A DNA stretch of 64,000 nt. Origin: Balaenoptera acutorostrata (Eukaryota > Chordata > Mammalia > Artiodactyla > Balaenopteridae). Made by a program: the position numbers and the translations under genes. Under the pieces are notes generated by a model. The model made no database searches, was not told the DNA's origin, and saw nothing but the letters and a program-made list of their open reading frames with translations. Shown in pieces: positions 24,451 through 38,423 of the stretch. Every line of letters begins with the position of its first letter. The first letter of the stretch is position 1. Where the stretch lies: positions 44,576,910 through 44,640,909 of the forward strand of contig NC_080067.1 of NCBI RefSeq assembly GCF_949987535.1. The letters run 5' to 3'.

Positions 24451-26196
24451 ACTGAATGAATTTTGTAAGAATTTCTCTCTCTTTCACTTTCTTTTTATTG
24501 TGTGTAATTTATTTTTATAATGGGGTTTTGATTATTTACTCCGGTGTGTTCTTCACACTTTGTACCCACTTGAATCACTGACAGAGAGATATCAATAAAT
24601 ATTTTTCAAGATTCTTCCTAGTCAGATATATGATTCTGCATTGAATAGAGTGTGTTGAGTCCAGTTCATTGAGCAATGAGTAGATCTGGTGTATTGCATA
24701 TTTGATTTATGGAATGGTGTCTGAGCTAATTTCAAACTCTTGTTTTATGCATCACCTCACCTCTGCTTTCGCCTTAAGCAGCCATAAGTACGTTTTCTAA
24801 ATGTGTGACTGTTCTGTTTCGTAAATCAGTTCACGTAGAGCGACTTTTACCTTCCCTGTCTAAGGGCTATCTTACGATAAATTTCTTTTTCTGTGTGATT
24901 TGTTTCACTTAGAATCATCGTACCTAAATCCACTGATTATGCTGCTACTAGGCTTATGACATTGATTTCATGGCTGAGTGATATTTCACTGTACATAGGT
25001 ACCACAGCTTCTGTATTCATTTTTCTGTTTCCTGGGATATTTAAGGTATACCGAAGTCGAGATTCTTGTAAACAGGGCAGCCCTAAACCTTGAGGTGCTT
25101 GTGTCCTCTCGATATTTGGTTTTCCCAAGATATACGCCCTTGAGCAGAAGTGCCCTATGTTCTGTAGCTCTGTTTTTTCGATGTTTTAGGAAACACCATA
25201 CACTTCTTCAGATTGGCCGTTGGCAACTTACATTCCGCCCATCAGCATAACAAGCTTCCCATTTTTCCATGGCCTGTCTTGCATTTCTGGTTTTTCCACT
25301 TTTTCAGGATGGCCCTTTTGACAGATCGGAAGTGAGACTTCTTTGTAGTGCTGATTTGCCTTGCCCGCTTGTTTGGTTGGCCAAAAAGGGCTTGGGTGTT
25401 TTTTCTTGAATATATTCAGGAAAAAAGGCCTACGCCCTTTTTGGCCATCTGCACTATAGTAGACGTTTTGCAGCATATCATGTGCTTTAAAGGCGAGTCC
25501 AATCTACCTCTTGAAAACAGTTTCCTGCAATTCTGTCTTGCTTTCAAATCCTCTTCGTTGCCTTACCTCAATATATTTTTGGACGATAGTTTTCATTTAT
25601 AACCCTGAAGGTTTGTGAATTGCAGTGCCGCTGAGGTCCATTTGTCAACTCGCTCTTTTGGGAGCTGGCCGCAGAACCGCAGGATTGCTTCAGGCCCTAT
25701 TCTGGTTCCGGGGGGCAGGTGCGCCTTTGGTTAATTCTTCGTCCTGATTAGAAATTAGAGTGACGTGCGCCTGTCCAAACACCTGGAGCTAGCCTCTCAT
25801 TGGTTCCCCCTCATTCTGTTCATCCTCCGGATAAATTGCAAACTGCACGAAACAGGGGGTAACAGGGGCTGATTCTCCAAGTGGGGAGCTTGTTAGTGAA
25901 GCGACTGGAATGGTGAACCCACACACTAGCAGATCAGAAATTTGGTGTGTTTTAGAAACCTTTCCCGATCACACAGTGTACCATACTCTGGGTTTCCCAT
26001 GCATGTTTTAGCTGTAGGAAGATTCCCTTCCACCTGAATATTTGTGACCCATGCATTGGATACCACGCTGTATTACTTTAAAGGGTCTGCATTTTCTCTC
26101 CCAACCTCAACAATCCTCTCAGCCCCAAGAGTTTGCAGCGTTATGTCTCATCCGGCTGTGTGCCTAGATGTGCTCAATGCAGGTTGCATCACACCC
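24451..26196 (+). repeat. Satellite monomer B (5)
   Basis: Type B carrying two changes, near 25246 and 25265, shared only with the B monomer starting at 33184. Palindrome at 25376-25449. Confidence 0.94.
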
Positions 26197-27943
26197 GCTG
26201 AATGAATTTTGTAAGAATTTCTCTCTCTTTCACTATCTTTTTATTCTGTGTAATTTATTTTTATAATGGGGTTTAGCTTATTTTCACTCCTGTGTTTATG
26301 CCGCTTTGTACCCACTTGATTCACTGACAGAGCGATATCAATAAATATTTTTCAAGATTCTTCCTAGTCAGATATATGCTTCTGCGGTGAATAGAGTGTG
26401 TTGAGTCCAGTTCATTGAGCAATGAGTAGATCTGGTGTATTGCATATTCGGTTTACGGAATGGTGTCGGAGCTAATTTCAAACTCTTGTTTTATGCATCA
26501 CCTCACCTCTGCTTTCGCCTTAAGCAGCCATAAGTGTGTTTTCTAAAGGTGTGACTCTGTTCTGTTTCATAATTCAGTTCTCGTAGAGCGAAATTTACCT
26601 TCCCTATCTAAGGGCTATCTTACGATAAATTTCTTTTTCTGTGTGATTTATTTCACTTAGAATCATCGTACCTAAATCCACTGATTATGCTGCTACTAGG
26701 CTTATGACATTGATTTCATGGCTGAGTGATATTCCACTGTACATAGGTACCACAGCTTCTGTATTCATTTTTCTGTTCCCTGGGATATTTCAGGTATACC
26801 GAAGTCGAGATTCTTGTAAACAGGGCAGCCCTAAACCTTGGGGTGCTTGTGTCCTCTCGATATTTGGTTTTCCCAAGATATACGCCCTTGAGTGGAAGTG
26901 CCCTATGTTCTGTAGCTCTGTTTTTTCGATGTTTTAGGAAACACCATACACTTCTTCAGAGCGGCCGTTGGCAACTTACATTCCGCCCATCAGCGTAACA
27001 AGCTTCCCATTTCTCCATGGCCTGTCTTGCATTTCTGGTTTTTCCAATTTTTCAGGATGGCCCTTTTGACAGATGGGAAGTGAGACTTCTTTGTAGTGCT
27101 GATTTGCCTTGCCCGCTTGTTTGGTTGGCCAAAAAGGGCTTGGGTGTTTTTTCTTGAATATATTCAGGAAAAACGGCCTATGCCCTTTTGGGCCATCTGC
27201 ACTATAGTAGACGTTTTGCAGCATATCATGTGCTTTAAAGGCGAGTCCAATCTACCTCTTGAAAACAGTTTCCTGCAATTCTGTCTTGCTTTCAAATCCT
27301 CTTCGTTGCCTTACCTCAATATATTTTTGGACGATAGTTTTCATTTATAACCCTGCAGGTTTGTGAATTGCAGTGCCGCTGAGGTCCATTTGTCAACTCG
27401 CTTTTTTGGGAGCTGGCCGCAGAACCACAGGATTGCTTCAGGCCCTATTCTGGTTCCGGGGAGCAGGTGAGCCTTTGGTTAATTCTTCGTCCTGATTGGA
27501 AATTAGAGTGACGTGCGCCTGTCCAAACACCTGGAGCTAGTCTCTCATTGGTTCCCCCTCATTCTGTTCATCCTCCGGATAAATTGCAAACTGTACGAAA
27601 CAGGGGGTTACAGGTGCTGATTCTCCAAGTGGGGAGATTGTTAGTGAAGTGGCTGGAATGGCGAACCCACGCACCAGCAGATCAGAAATGAGGTTCTTTT
27701 AGAATCCTTTCCCGATAACACAGTGTACCATCCTCTGGGTTTCCCATGCATATTTTAATTGTAAAAAGATTCTCTTCCCCCTCGATATTTGGGACCCAAG
27801 TATTGGATATCACGCCGTATTACTTTAAAGGGTCTGCATTTTCTCTCCCAACCTCAACAATCCTCTCAGCCCCAAGAGTGTCCAGTGTTATGTCTCATCC
27901 AGCTGTGGGTCTAGATGTGCTCAATGCAGGTTGCATCACATCC
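26197..27943 (+). repeat. Satellite monomer C (6)
   Basis: Type C with a CCAGCTGTG variant near 27899 shared only with the C starting at 34930. Palindrome at 27124-27197. Confidence 0.94.
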
Positions 27944-29690
27944 ACTGAATGAATTTTGTAAGAATTTCTCTCTCTTTCACTATCTTTTTATTGTGTGTAA
28001 TTTATTTTTATAATGGGGAATAGCTTATTTTCACTCCTGTGTTTATGCCGCTTTGTACCCACTTGATTCACTGACAGAGAGATATTAATAAATATATTTC
28101 AAGATTCTTACTAGTCAGATATATGCTTCTGTGGTGAATAGAGTGTGTTGAGTCCAGTTCATTGAGCAATGAGTAGATCTGGTGTATTGCATATTCGGTT
28201 TACGGAACGGTGTCTGAGCTAATTTCACACTCTTGTTTTATGCATCACCTCACCTCTGCTTTCCCCTTAAGCAGCCATAAGTGTGTTTTCTAAAGGTGTG
28301 ACTCTGTTCTGTTTCATAGTTCAGTTCACGTAGAGCGATTTTACCTTCCCTGTCTAAGGACTATCTTATGATAAGTCTCTTTTTCTGTGTGACTTATTTG
28401 ACTTAGTATCATCGTACCTAAATCCACTCATTATGCTGCTACTAGGCTTATGACATTGATTTCATGGCTGAGTGATATTGCACTGTACATAGGAACCACA
28501 GCTTCTGTATTCATTTTTTTCTTTCCTGGGATATTTAACGTGTACTGAAGTCGAGATTCTTGTAAACAGGGCAGCCCTAAACTTTGGGGTGCTTGTGTCC
28601 TGTCGATGTTTGGTTTTCCCAAGTAATATGCCCTTGAGCGGAAGTGCCCTATGCTCTGTAGCTCTGTTTTTTAGATGTTTTTGGAAACACCATACACTTC
28701 TCCAGAGTGGCCGTTGGCGACTTACATTCCGCCCATCAGCGTAACAAGGTTCCCATTTCTCCATGGCCTGTCCTGCATTTCTGCTTTTGCCACTTTTTCA
28801 GGATGGCCCTTTTGGCCGATGGGAAGTGAGACTTCTTTGTAGTGCTGATTTGCCTTGCCCGCTTGTTTGGTTGGCCAAAAAGGGCTTGTGTGTTTTTTCC
28901 TGAATATATTCAGGAAAAAAGGCCTACGCCCTTTTTGGCCAACTGTACCATAGTAGACGTTTTGCCGCTTTTTATGTGTTTTAAAGGCGAGTCCAAACTA
29001 CCTCTTGAAAATTGTTTTCTGCAATTCTGTCTCACTTTCAAATCCTCTTCGTTGCCTTACCTCAATATATTTTTGGATGACAGTTTTCATTTATAACCCT
29101 GCAAGTTTGTGAATTGCAGTGCCGCTGAGGTCCATTTGTCAACTCGCTCTTTTGGGAGCTGGCCGCAGAACCGCAGGATTGCTTCAGGCCCTATTCTGGT
29201 TCCGGGGGGCAGGTGCGCCTTTGGTTAATTCTTCGTCCTGATTAGAAATTAGAGTGACGTGCGCCTGTCCAAACACCTGGAGCTAGCCTCTCATTGGTTC
29301 CCCCTCATTCTGTTCATCCTCCGGATAAATTGCAAACTGCACGAAACAGGGGGTAACAGGGGCTGATTCTCCAAGTGGGGAGCTTGTTAGTGAAGCGACT
29401 GGAATGGTGAACCCACACACTAGCAGATCAGAAATTTGGTGTGTTTTAGAAACCTTTCCCGATCACACAGTGTACCATACTCTGGTTTTCCCATGCATGT
29501 TTTAGCTGTAGGAAGATTCCCTTCCACCTGAATATTTGTGACCCATGCATTGGATACCACGCTGTATTACTTTAAAGGGTCTGCATTTTCTCTCCCAACC
29601 TCAACAATCCTCTCAGCCCCAAGAGTTTGCAGCGTTATGTCTCATCCGGCTGTGTGCCTAGATGTGCTCAATGCAGGTTGCATCACACCC
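27944..29690 (+). repeat. Hybrid satellite monomer A/B (1)
   Basis: A-type through 29104 and B-type from 29124, so the switch lies within 19 bp (29105-29123). The result is an A 5' part joined to a B 3' part, 1,747 bp long, which deletes one monomer from the ABC unit. Changes near 28517 and 28546 are shared with the hybrid at 36677. Palindrome at 28870-28943. Confidence 0.92.
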
Positions 29691-31437
29691 GCTGAATGAA
29701 TTTTGTAAGAATTTCTCTCTCTTTCACTATCTTTTTATTCTGTGTAATTTATTTTTATAATGGGGTTTAGCTTATTTTCACTCCTGTGTTTATGCCGCTT
29801 TGTACCCACTTGATTCACTGACAGAGCGATATCAATAAATATTTTTCAAGATTCTTCCTAGTCAGATATATGCTTCTGCGGTGAATAGAGTGTGTTGAGT
29901 CCAGTTCATTGAGCAATGAGTAGATCTGGTGTATTGCATATTCGGTTTACGGAATGGTGTCGGAGCTAATTTCAAACTCTTGTTTTATGCATCACCTCAC
30001 CTCTGCTTTCGCCTTAAGCAGCCATAAGTGTGTTTTCTAAAGGTGTGACTCTGTTCTGTTTCATAATTCAGTTCTCGTAGAGCGAAATTTACCTTCCCTA
30101 TCTAAGGGCTATCTTACGATAAATTTCTTTTTCTGTGTGATTTATTTCACTTAGAATCATCGTACCTAAATCCACTGATTATGCTGCTACTAGGCTTATG
30201 ACATTGATTTCATGGCTGAGTGATATTCCACTGTACATAGGTACCACAGCTTCTGTATTCATTTTTCTGTTCCCTGGGATATTTCAGGTATACCGAAGTC
30301 GAGATTCTTGTAAACAGGGCAGCCCTAAACCTTGGGGTGCTTGTGTCCTCTCGATATTTGGTTTTCCCAAAATATACGCCCTTGAGTGGAAGTGCCCTAT
30401 GTTCTGTAGCTCTGTTTTTCCGATGTTTTAGGAAACACCATACACTTCTTCAGAGTGGCCGTTGGCAACTTACATTCCGCCCATCAGCGTAACAAGCTTC
30501 CCATTTCTCCATGGCCTGTCTTGCATTTCTGGTTTTTCCAATTTTTCAGGATGGCCCTTTTGACAGATGGGAAGTGAGACTTCTTTGTAGTGCTGATTTG
30601 CCTTGCCCGCTTGTTTGGTTGGCCAAAAAGGGCTTGGGTGTTTTTTCTTGAATATATTCAGGAAAAACGGCCTATGCCCTTTTGGGCCATCTGCACTATA
30701 GTAGACGTTTTGCAGCATATCATGTGCTTTAAAGGCGAGTCCAATCTACCTCTTGAAAACAGTTTCCTGCAATTCTGTCTTGCTTTCAAATCCTCTTCGT
30801 TGCCTTACCTCAATATATTTTTGGACGATAGTTTTCATTTATAACCCTGCAGGTTTGTGAATTGCAGTGCCGCTGAGGTCCATTTGTCAACTCGCTTTTT
30901 TGGGAGCTGGCCGCAGAACCACAGGATTGCTTCAGGCCCTATTCTGGTTCCGGGGAGCAGGTGAGCCTTTGGTTAATTCTTCGTCCTGATTGGAAATTAG
31001 AGTGACGTGCGCCTGTCCAAACACCTGGAGCTAGTCTCTCATTGGTTCCCCCTCATTCTGTTCATCCTCCGGATAAATTGCAAACTGTACGAAACAGGGG
31101 GTTACAGGTGCTGATTCTCCAAGTGGGGAGATTGTTAGTGAAGTGGCTGGAATGGCGAACCCACGCACCAGCAGATCAGAAATGAGGTTCTTTTAGAATC
31201 CTTTCCCGATAACACAGTGTACCATCCTCTGGGTTTCCCATGCATATTTTAATTGTAAAAAGATTCTCTTCCCCCTCGATATTTGGGACCCAAGTATTGG
31301 ATATCACGCCGTATTACTTTAAAGGGTCTGCATTTTCTCTCCCAACCTCAACAATCCTCTCAGCCCCAAGAGTGTCCAGTGTTATGTCTCATCCGGCTGT
31401 GGGTCTAGATGTGCTCAATGCAGGTTGCATCACATCC
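29691..31437 (+). repeat. Satellite monomer C (7)
   Basis: Type C with changes near 30370 and 30420 shared only with the C starting at 38424. Palindrome at 30618-30691. Confidence 0.94.
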
Positions 31438-33183
31438 ACTGAATGAATTTTGTAAGAATTTCTCTCTCTTTCACTATCTTTTTATTGTGTGTAATTTATT
31501 TTTATAATGGGCAATAGCTTATTTTCACTCCTGTGTTTATGCCGCTTTGTACCCACTTGATTCACTGACAGAGAGATATTAATAAATATATTTCAAGATT
31601 CTTACTAGTCAGATATATGCTTCTGTGGTGAATAGAGTGTGTTGAGTCCAGTTCATTGAGCAATGAGTAGATCTGGTGTATTGCATATTCGGTTTACGGA
31701 ACGGTGTCTGAGCTAATTTCACACTCTTGTTTTATGCATCACCTCACCTCTGCTTTCCCCTTAAGCAGCCATAAGTGTGTTTTCTAAAGGTGTGACTCTG
31801 TTCTGTTTCATAGTTCAGTTCACGTAGAGCGATTTTACCTTCCCTGTCTAAGGACTATCTTATGATAAGTCTCTTTTTCTGTGTGACTTATTTGACTTAG
31901 TATCATCGTACCTAAATCCACTCATTATGCTGCTACTAGGCTTATGACATTGATTTCATGGCTGAGTGATATTGCACTGTACATAGGAACCACAGCTTCT
32001 GTATTCATTTTTCTCTTTCCTGGGATATTTAACGTGTACCGAAGTCGAGATTCTTGTAAACAGGGCAGCCCTAAACTTTGGGGTGCTTGTGTCCTGTCGA
32101 TGTTTGGTTTTCCCAAGTAATATGCCCTTGAGCGGAAGTGCCCTATGCTCTGTAGCTCTGTTTTTTAGATGTTTTTGGAAACACCATACACTTCTCCAGA
32201 GTGGCCGTTGGCGACTTACATTCCGCCCATCAGCGTAACAAGGTTCCCATTTCTCCATGGCCTGTCCTGCATTTCTGCTTTTGCCACTTTTTCAGGATGG
32301 CCCTTTTGGCCGATGGGAAGTGAGACTTCTTTGTAGTGCTGATTTGCCTTGCCCGCTTGTTTGGTTGGCCAAAAAGGGCTTGTGTGTTTTTTCCTGAATA
32401 TATTCAGGAAAAAAGGCCTACGCCCTTTTTGGCCAACTGTACCATAGTAGACGTTTTGCCGCTTTTTATGTGTTTTAAAGGCGAGTCCAAACTACCTCTT
32501 GAAAATTGTTTTCTGCAATTCTGTCTCACTTTCAAATCCTCTTCGTTGCCTTACCTCAATATATTTTTGGATGACAGTTTTCATTTATAACCCTGCAAGT
32601 TTGTGAATTGCAGTGCCCCTGAGGTCCATTTTTCAACTCCTTTTTTTGGGAGCTGGCCACAAAACCGCAGGATTGCTTCAGGCCCTATTCTGATTCCGGG
32701 GGGCAGGTGAGCCTTTGGTTAATTCTTCGTCCTGATTGGAAATTAGAGTGACGTGTGCCTGTGCAAACACCAGGAGCTAGTCTCTCATTGATTCCCCCTA
32801 ATCCCGTTCATCCTCCGGATAAATTGCAAACTGTACGAAACAGGGGGTTACAGGTGCTGATTCTCCAAGTGGGGAGATTGTTAGTGAAGTGGCTGGAATG
32901 GCGAACCCACGCACCAGCAGATCAGAAATGAGGTTCTTTTAGAAACCTTTCCCGATCACACAGTGTACCATCCTCTGGGTTCCCCATGCATGTTTTAACT
33001 GTAGGAAGATTCCCTTCCACCTGGATATTTGTGACCCATGGATTGGATACCACGCTGTATTACGTGAAAGGGTCTGCATTTTCTCTCCCAACCTCAACAA
33101 TCCTCTCAGCCCCAAGAGTTTCCAGCGTTATGTCTCATCCGGCTGTGGGTCTAGATGTGCTCAATGCAGGTTGCATCACATCC
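31438..33183 (+). repeat. Satellite monomer A (7)
   Basis: Type A with GGGCAATAGC as in A(1) to A(4), and so unlike A(5). Palindrome at 32364-32437. Confidence 0.94.
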
Positions 33184-34929
33184 ACTGAATGAATTTTGTA
33201 AGAATTTCTCTCTCTTTCACTTTCTTTTTATTGTGTGTAATTTATTTTTATAATGGGGTTTTGATTATTTACTCCGGTGTGTTCTTCACACTTTGTACCC
33301 ACTTGAATCACTGACAGAGAGATATCAATAAATATTTTTCAAGATTCTTCCTAGTCAGATATATGATTCTGCATTGAATAGAGTGTGTTGAGTCCAGTTC
33401 ATTGAGCAATGAGTAGATCTGGTGTATTGCATATTTGATTTATGGAATGGTGTCTGAGCTAATTTCAAACTCTTGTTTTATGCATCACCTCACCTCTGCT
33501 TTCGCCTTAAGCAGCCATAAGTACGTTTTCTAAATGTGTGACTGTTCTGTTTCGTAAATCAGTTCACGTAGAGCGACTTTTACCTTCCCTGTCTAAGGGC
33601 TATCTTACGATAAATTTCTTTTTCTGTGTGATTTGTTTCACTTAGAATCATCGTACCTAAATCCACTGATTATGCTGCTACTAGGCTTATGACATTGATT
33701 TCATGGCTGAGTGATATTTCACTGTACATAGGTACCACAGCTTCTGTATTCATTTTTCTGTTTCCTGGGATATTTAAGGTATACCGAAGTCGAGATTCTT
33801 GTAAACAGGGCAGCCCTAAACCTTGAGGTGCTTGTGTCCTCTCGATATTTGGTTTTCCCAAGATATACGCCCTTGAGCAGAAGTGCCCTATGTTCTGTAG
33901 CTCTGTTTTTTCGATGTTTTAGGAAACACCATACACTTCTTCAGATTGGCCGTTGGCAACTTACATTCCGCCCATCAGCATAACAAGCTTCCCATTTTTC
34001 CATGGCCTGTCTTGCATTTCTGGTTTTTCCACTTTTTCAGGATGGCCCTTTTGACAGATCGGAAGTGAGACTTCTTTGTAGTGCTGATTTGCCTTGCCCG
34101 CTTGTTTGGTTGGCCAAAAAGGGCTTGGGTGTTTTTTCTTGAATATATTCAGGAAAAAAGGCCTACGCCCTTTTTGGCCATCTGCACTATAGTAGACGTT
34201 TTGCAGCATATCATGTGCTTTAAAGGCGAGTCCAATCTACCTCTTGAAAACAGTTTCCTGCAATTCTGTCTTGCTTTCAAATCCTCTTCGTTGCCTTACC
34301 TCAATATATTTTTGGACGATAGTTTTCATTTATAACCCTGAAGGTTTGTGAATTGCAGTGCCGCTGAGGTCCATTTGTCAACTCGCTCTTTTGGGAGCTG
34401 GCCGCAGAACCGCAGGATTGCTTCAGGCCCTATTCTGGTTCCGGGGGGCAGGTGCGCCTTTGGTTAATTCTTCGTCCTGATTAGAAATTAGAGTGACGTG
34501 CGCCTGTCCAAACACCTGGAGCTAGCCTCTCATTGGTTCCCCCTCATTCTGTTCATCCTCCGGATAAATTGCAAACTGCACGAAACAGGGGGTAACAGGG
34601 GCTGATTCTCCAAGTGGGGAGCTTGTTAGTGAAGCGACTGGAATGGTGAACCCACACACTAGCAGATCAGAAATTTGGTGTGTTTTAGAAACCTTTCCCG
34701 ATCACACAGTGTACCATACTCTGGGTTTCCCATGCATGTTTTAGCTGTAGGAAGATTCCCTTCCACCTGAATATTTGTGACCCATGCATTGGATACCACG
34801 CTGTATTACTTTAAAGGGTCTGCATTTTCTCTCCCAACCTCAACAATCCTCTCAGCCCCAAGAGTTTGCAGCGTTATGTCTCATCCGGCTGTGTGCCTAG
34901 ATGTGCTCAATGCAGGTTGCATCACACCC
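33184..34929 (+). repeat. Satellite monomer B (7)
   Basis: Type B, copy of the monomer 8,733 bp upstream including its two private changes (near 33979 and 33998). Palindrome at 34109-34182. Confidence 0.94.
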
Positions 34930-36676
34930 GCTGAATGAATTTTGTAAGAATTTCTCTCTCTTTCACTATCTTTTTATTCTGTGTAATTTATTTTTATAAT
35001 GGGGTTTAGCTTATTTTCACTCCTGTGTTTATGCCGCTTTGTACCCACTTGATTCACTGACAGAGCGATATCAATAAATATTTTTCAAGATTCTTCCTAG
35101 TCAGATATATGCTTCTGCGGTGAATAGAGTGTGTTGAGTCCAGTTCATTGAGCAATGAGTAGATCTGGTGTATTGCATATTCGGTTTACGGAATGGTGTC
35201 GGAGCTAATTTCAAACTCTTGTTTTATGCATCACCTCACCTCTGCTTTCGCCTTAAGCAGCCATAAGTGTGTTTTCTAAAGGTGTGACTCTGTTCTGTTT
35301 CATAATTCAGTTCTCGTAGAGCGAAATTTACCTTCCCTATCTAAGGGCTATCTTACGATAAATTTCTTTTTCTGTGTGATTTATTTCACTTAGAATCATC
35401 GTACCTAAATCCACTGATTATGCTGCTACTAGGCTTATGACATTGATTTCATGGCTGAGTGATATTCCACTGTACATAGGTACCACAGCTTCTGTATTCA
35501 TTTTTCTGTTCCCTGGGATATTTCAGGTATACCGAAGTCGAGATTCTTGTAAACAGGGCAGCCCTAAACCTTGGGGTGCTTGTGTCCTCTCGATATTTGG
35601 TTTTCCCAAGATATACGCCCTTGAGTGGAAGTGCCCTATGTTCTGTAGCTCTGTTTTTTCGATGTTTTAGGAAACACCATACACTTCTTCAGAGCGGCCG
35701 TTGGCAACTTACATTCCGCCCATCAGCGTAACAAGCTTCCCATTTCTCCATGGCCTGTCTTGCATTTCTGGTTTTTCCAATTTTTCAGGATGGCCCTTTT
35801 GACAGATGGGAAGTGAGACTTCTTTGTAGTGCTGATTTGCCTTGCCCGCTTGTTTGGTTGGCCAAAAAGGGCTTGGGTGTTTTTTCTTGAATATATTCAG
35901 GAAAAACGGCCTATGCCCTTTTGGGCCATCTGCACTATAGTAGACGTTTTGCAGCATATCATGTGCTTTAAAGGCGAGTCCAATCTACCTCTTGAAAACA
36001 GTTTCCTGCAATTCTGTCTTGCTTTCAAATCCTCTTCGTTGCCTTACCTCAATATATTTTTGGACGATAGTTTTCATTTATAACCCTGCAGGTTTGTGAA
36101 TTGCAGTGCCGCTGAGGTCCATTTGTCAACTCGCTTTTTTGGGAGCTGGCCGCAGAACCACAGGATTGCTTCAGGCCCTATTCTGGTTCCGGGGAGCAGG
36201 TGAGCCTTTGGTTAATTCTTCGTCCTGATTGGAAATTAGAGTGACGTGCGCCTGTCCAAACACCTGGAGCTAGTCTCTCATTGGTTCCCCCTCATTCTGT
36301 TCATCCTCCGGATAAATTGCAAACTGTACGAAACAGGGGGTTACAGGTGCTGATTCTCCAAGTGGGGAGATTGTTAGTGAAGTGGCTGGAATGGCGAACC
36401 CACGCACCAGCAGATCAGAAATGAGGTTCTTTTAGAATCCTTTCCCGATAACACAGTGTACCATCCTCTGGGTTTCCCATGCATATTTTAATTGTAAAAA
36501 GATTCTCTTCCCCCTCGATATTTGGGACCCAAGTATTGGATATCACGCCGTATTACTTTAAAGGGTCTGCATTTTCTCTCCCAACCTCAACAATCCTCTC
36601 AGCCCCAAGAGTGTCCAGTGTTATGTCTCATCCAGCTGTGGGTCTAGATGTGCTCAATGCAGGTTGCATCACATCC
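34930..36676 (+). repeat. Satellite monomer C (8)
   Basis: Type C with the CCAGCTGTG variant near 36632. Palindrome at 35857-35930. Confidence 0.94.
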
Positions 36677-38423
36677 ACTGAATGAATTTTGTAAGAATTT
36701 CTCTCTCTTTCACTATCTTTTTATTGTGTGTAATTTATTTTTATAATGGGGAATAGCTTATTTTCACTCCTGTGTTTATGCCGCTTTGTACCCACTTGAT
36801 TCACTGACAGAGAGATATTAATAAATATATTTCAAGATTCTTACTAGTCAGATATATGCTTCTGTGGTGAATAGAGTGTGTTGAGTCCAGTTCATTGAGC
36901 AATGAGTAGATCTGGTGTATTGCATATTCGGTTTACGGAACGGTGTCTGAGCTAATTTCACACTCTTGTTTTATGCATCACCTCACCTCTGCTTTCCCCT
37001 TAAGCAGCCATAAGTGTGTTTTCTAAAGGTGTGACTCTGTTCTGTTTCATAGTTCAGTTCACGTAGAGCGATTTTACCTTCCCTGTCTAAGGACTATCTT
37101 ATGATAAGTCTCTTTTTCTGTGTGACTTATTTGACTTAGTATCATCGTACCTAAATCCACTCATTATGCTGCTACTAGGCTTATGACATTGATTTCATGG
37201 CTGAGTGATATTGCACTGTACATAGGAACCACAGCTTCTGTATTCATTTTTTTCTTTCCTGGGATATTTAACGTGTACTGAAGTCGAGATTCTTGTAAAC
37301 AGGGCAGCCCTAAACTTTGGGGTGCTTGTGTCCTGTCGATGTTTGGTTTTCCCAAGTAATATGCCCTTGAGCGGAAGTGCCCTATGCTCTGTAGCTCTGT
37401 TTTTTAGATGTTTTTGGAAACACCATACACTTCTCCAGAGTGGCCGTTGGCGACTTACATTCCGCCCATCAGCGTAACAAGGTTCCCATTTCTCCATGGC
37501 CTGTCCTGCATTTCTGCTTTTGCCACTTTTTCAGGATGGCCCTTTTGGCCGATGGGAAGTGAGACTTCTTTGTAGTGCTGATTTGCCTTGCCCGCTTGTT
37601 TGGTTGGCCAAAAAGGGCTTGTGTGTTTTTTCCTGAATATATTCAGGAAAAAAGGCCTACGCCCTTTTTGGCCAACTGTACCATAGTAGACGTTTTGCCG
37701 CTTTTTATGTGTTTTAAAGGCGAGTCCAAACTACCTCTTGAAAATTGTTTTCTGCAATTCTGTCTCACTTTCAAATCCTCTTCGTTGCCTTACCTCAATA
37801 TATTTTTGGATGACAGTTTTCATTTATAACCCTGCAAGTTTGTGAATTGCAGTGCCGCTGAGGTCCATTTGTCAACTCGCTCTTTTGGGAGCTGGCCGCA
37901 GAACCGCAGGATTGCTTCAGGCCCTATTCTGGTTCCGGGGGGCAGGTGCGCCTTTGGTTAATTCTTCGTCCTGATTAGAAATTAGAGTGACGTGCGCCTG
38001 TCCAAACACCTGGAGCTAGCCTCTCATTGGTTCCCCCTCATTCTGTTCATCCTCCGGATAAATTGCAAACTGCACGAAACAGGGGGTAACAGGGGCTGAT
38101 TCTCCAAGTGGGGAGCTTGTTAGTGAAGCGACTGGAATGGTGAACCCACACACTAGCAGATCAGAAATTTGGTGTGTTTTAGAAACCTTTCCCGATCACA
38201 CAGTGTACCATACTCTGGTTTTCCCATGCATGTTTTAGCTGTAGGAAGATTCCCTTCCACCTGAATATTTGTGACCCATGCATTGGATACCACGCTGTAT
38301 TACTTTAAAGGGTCTGCATTTTCTCTCCCAACCTCAACAATCCTCTCAGCCCCAAGAGTTTGCAGCGTTATGTCTCATCCGGCTGTGTGCCTAGATGTGC
38401 TCAATGCAGGTTGCATCACACCC
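36677..38423 (+). repeat. Hybrid satellite monomer A/B (2)
   Basis: Same A-to-B switch as at 29105-29123 and same private changes as the hybrid 8,733 bp upstream. Palindrome at 37603-37676. Confidence 0.92.

Larger units (their letters stand above)
22705..31437 (+). repeat. Super-unit copy 1 (A-B-C-A/B-C, 8,733 bp)
   Basis: One ABC unit (22705-27943) plus one two-monomer unit (27944-31437). Uncommon variants here reappear 8,733 bp downstream: in the B monomer near 25246 and 25265, C near 27901, the A/B hybrid near 28517 and 28546, and C near 30370 and 30420. This marks a recent block duplication. The G at 22779 and T at 23035 are not shared, so the copied tract probably starts after 23035 or those changes came later. 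Confidence 0.88.
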
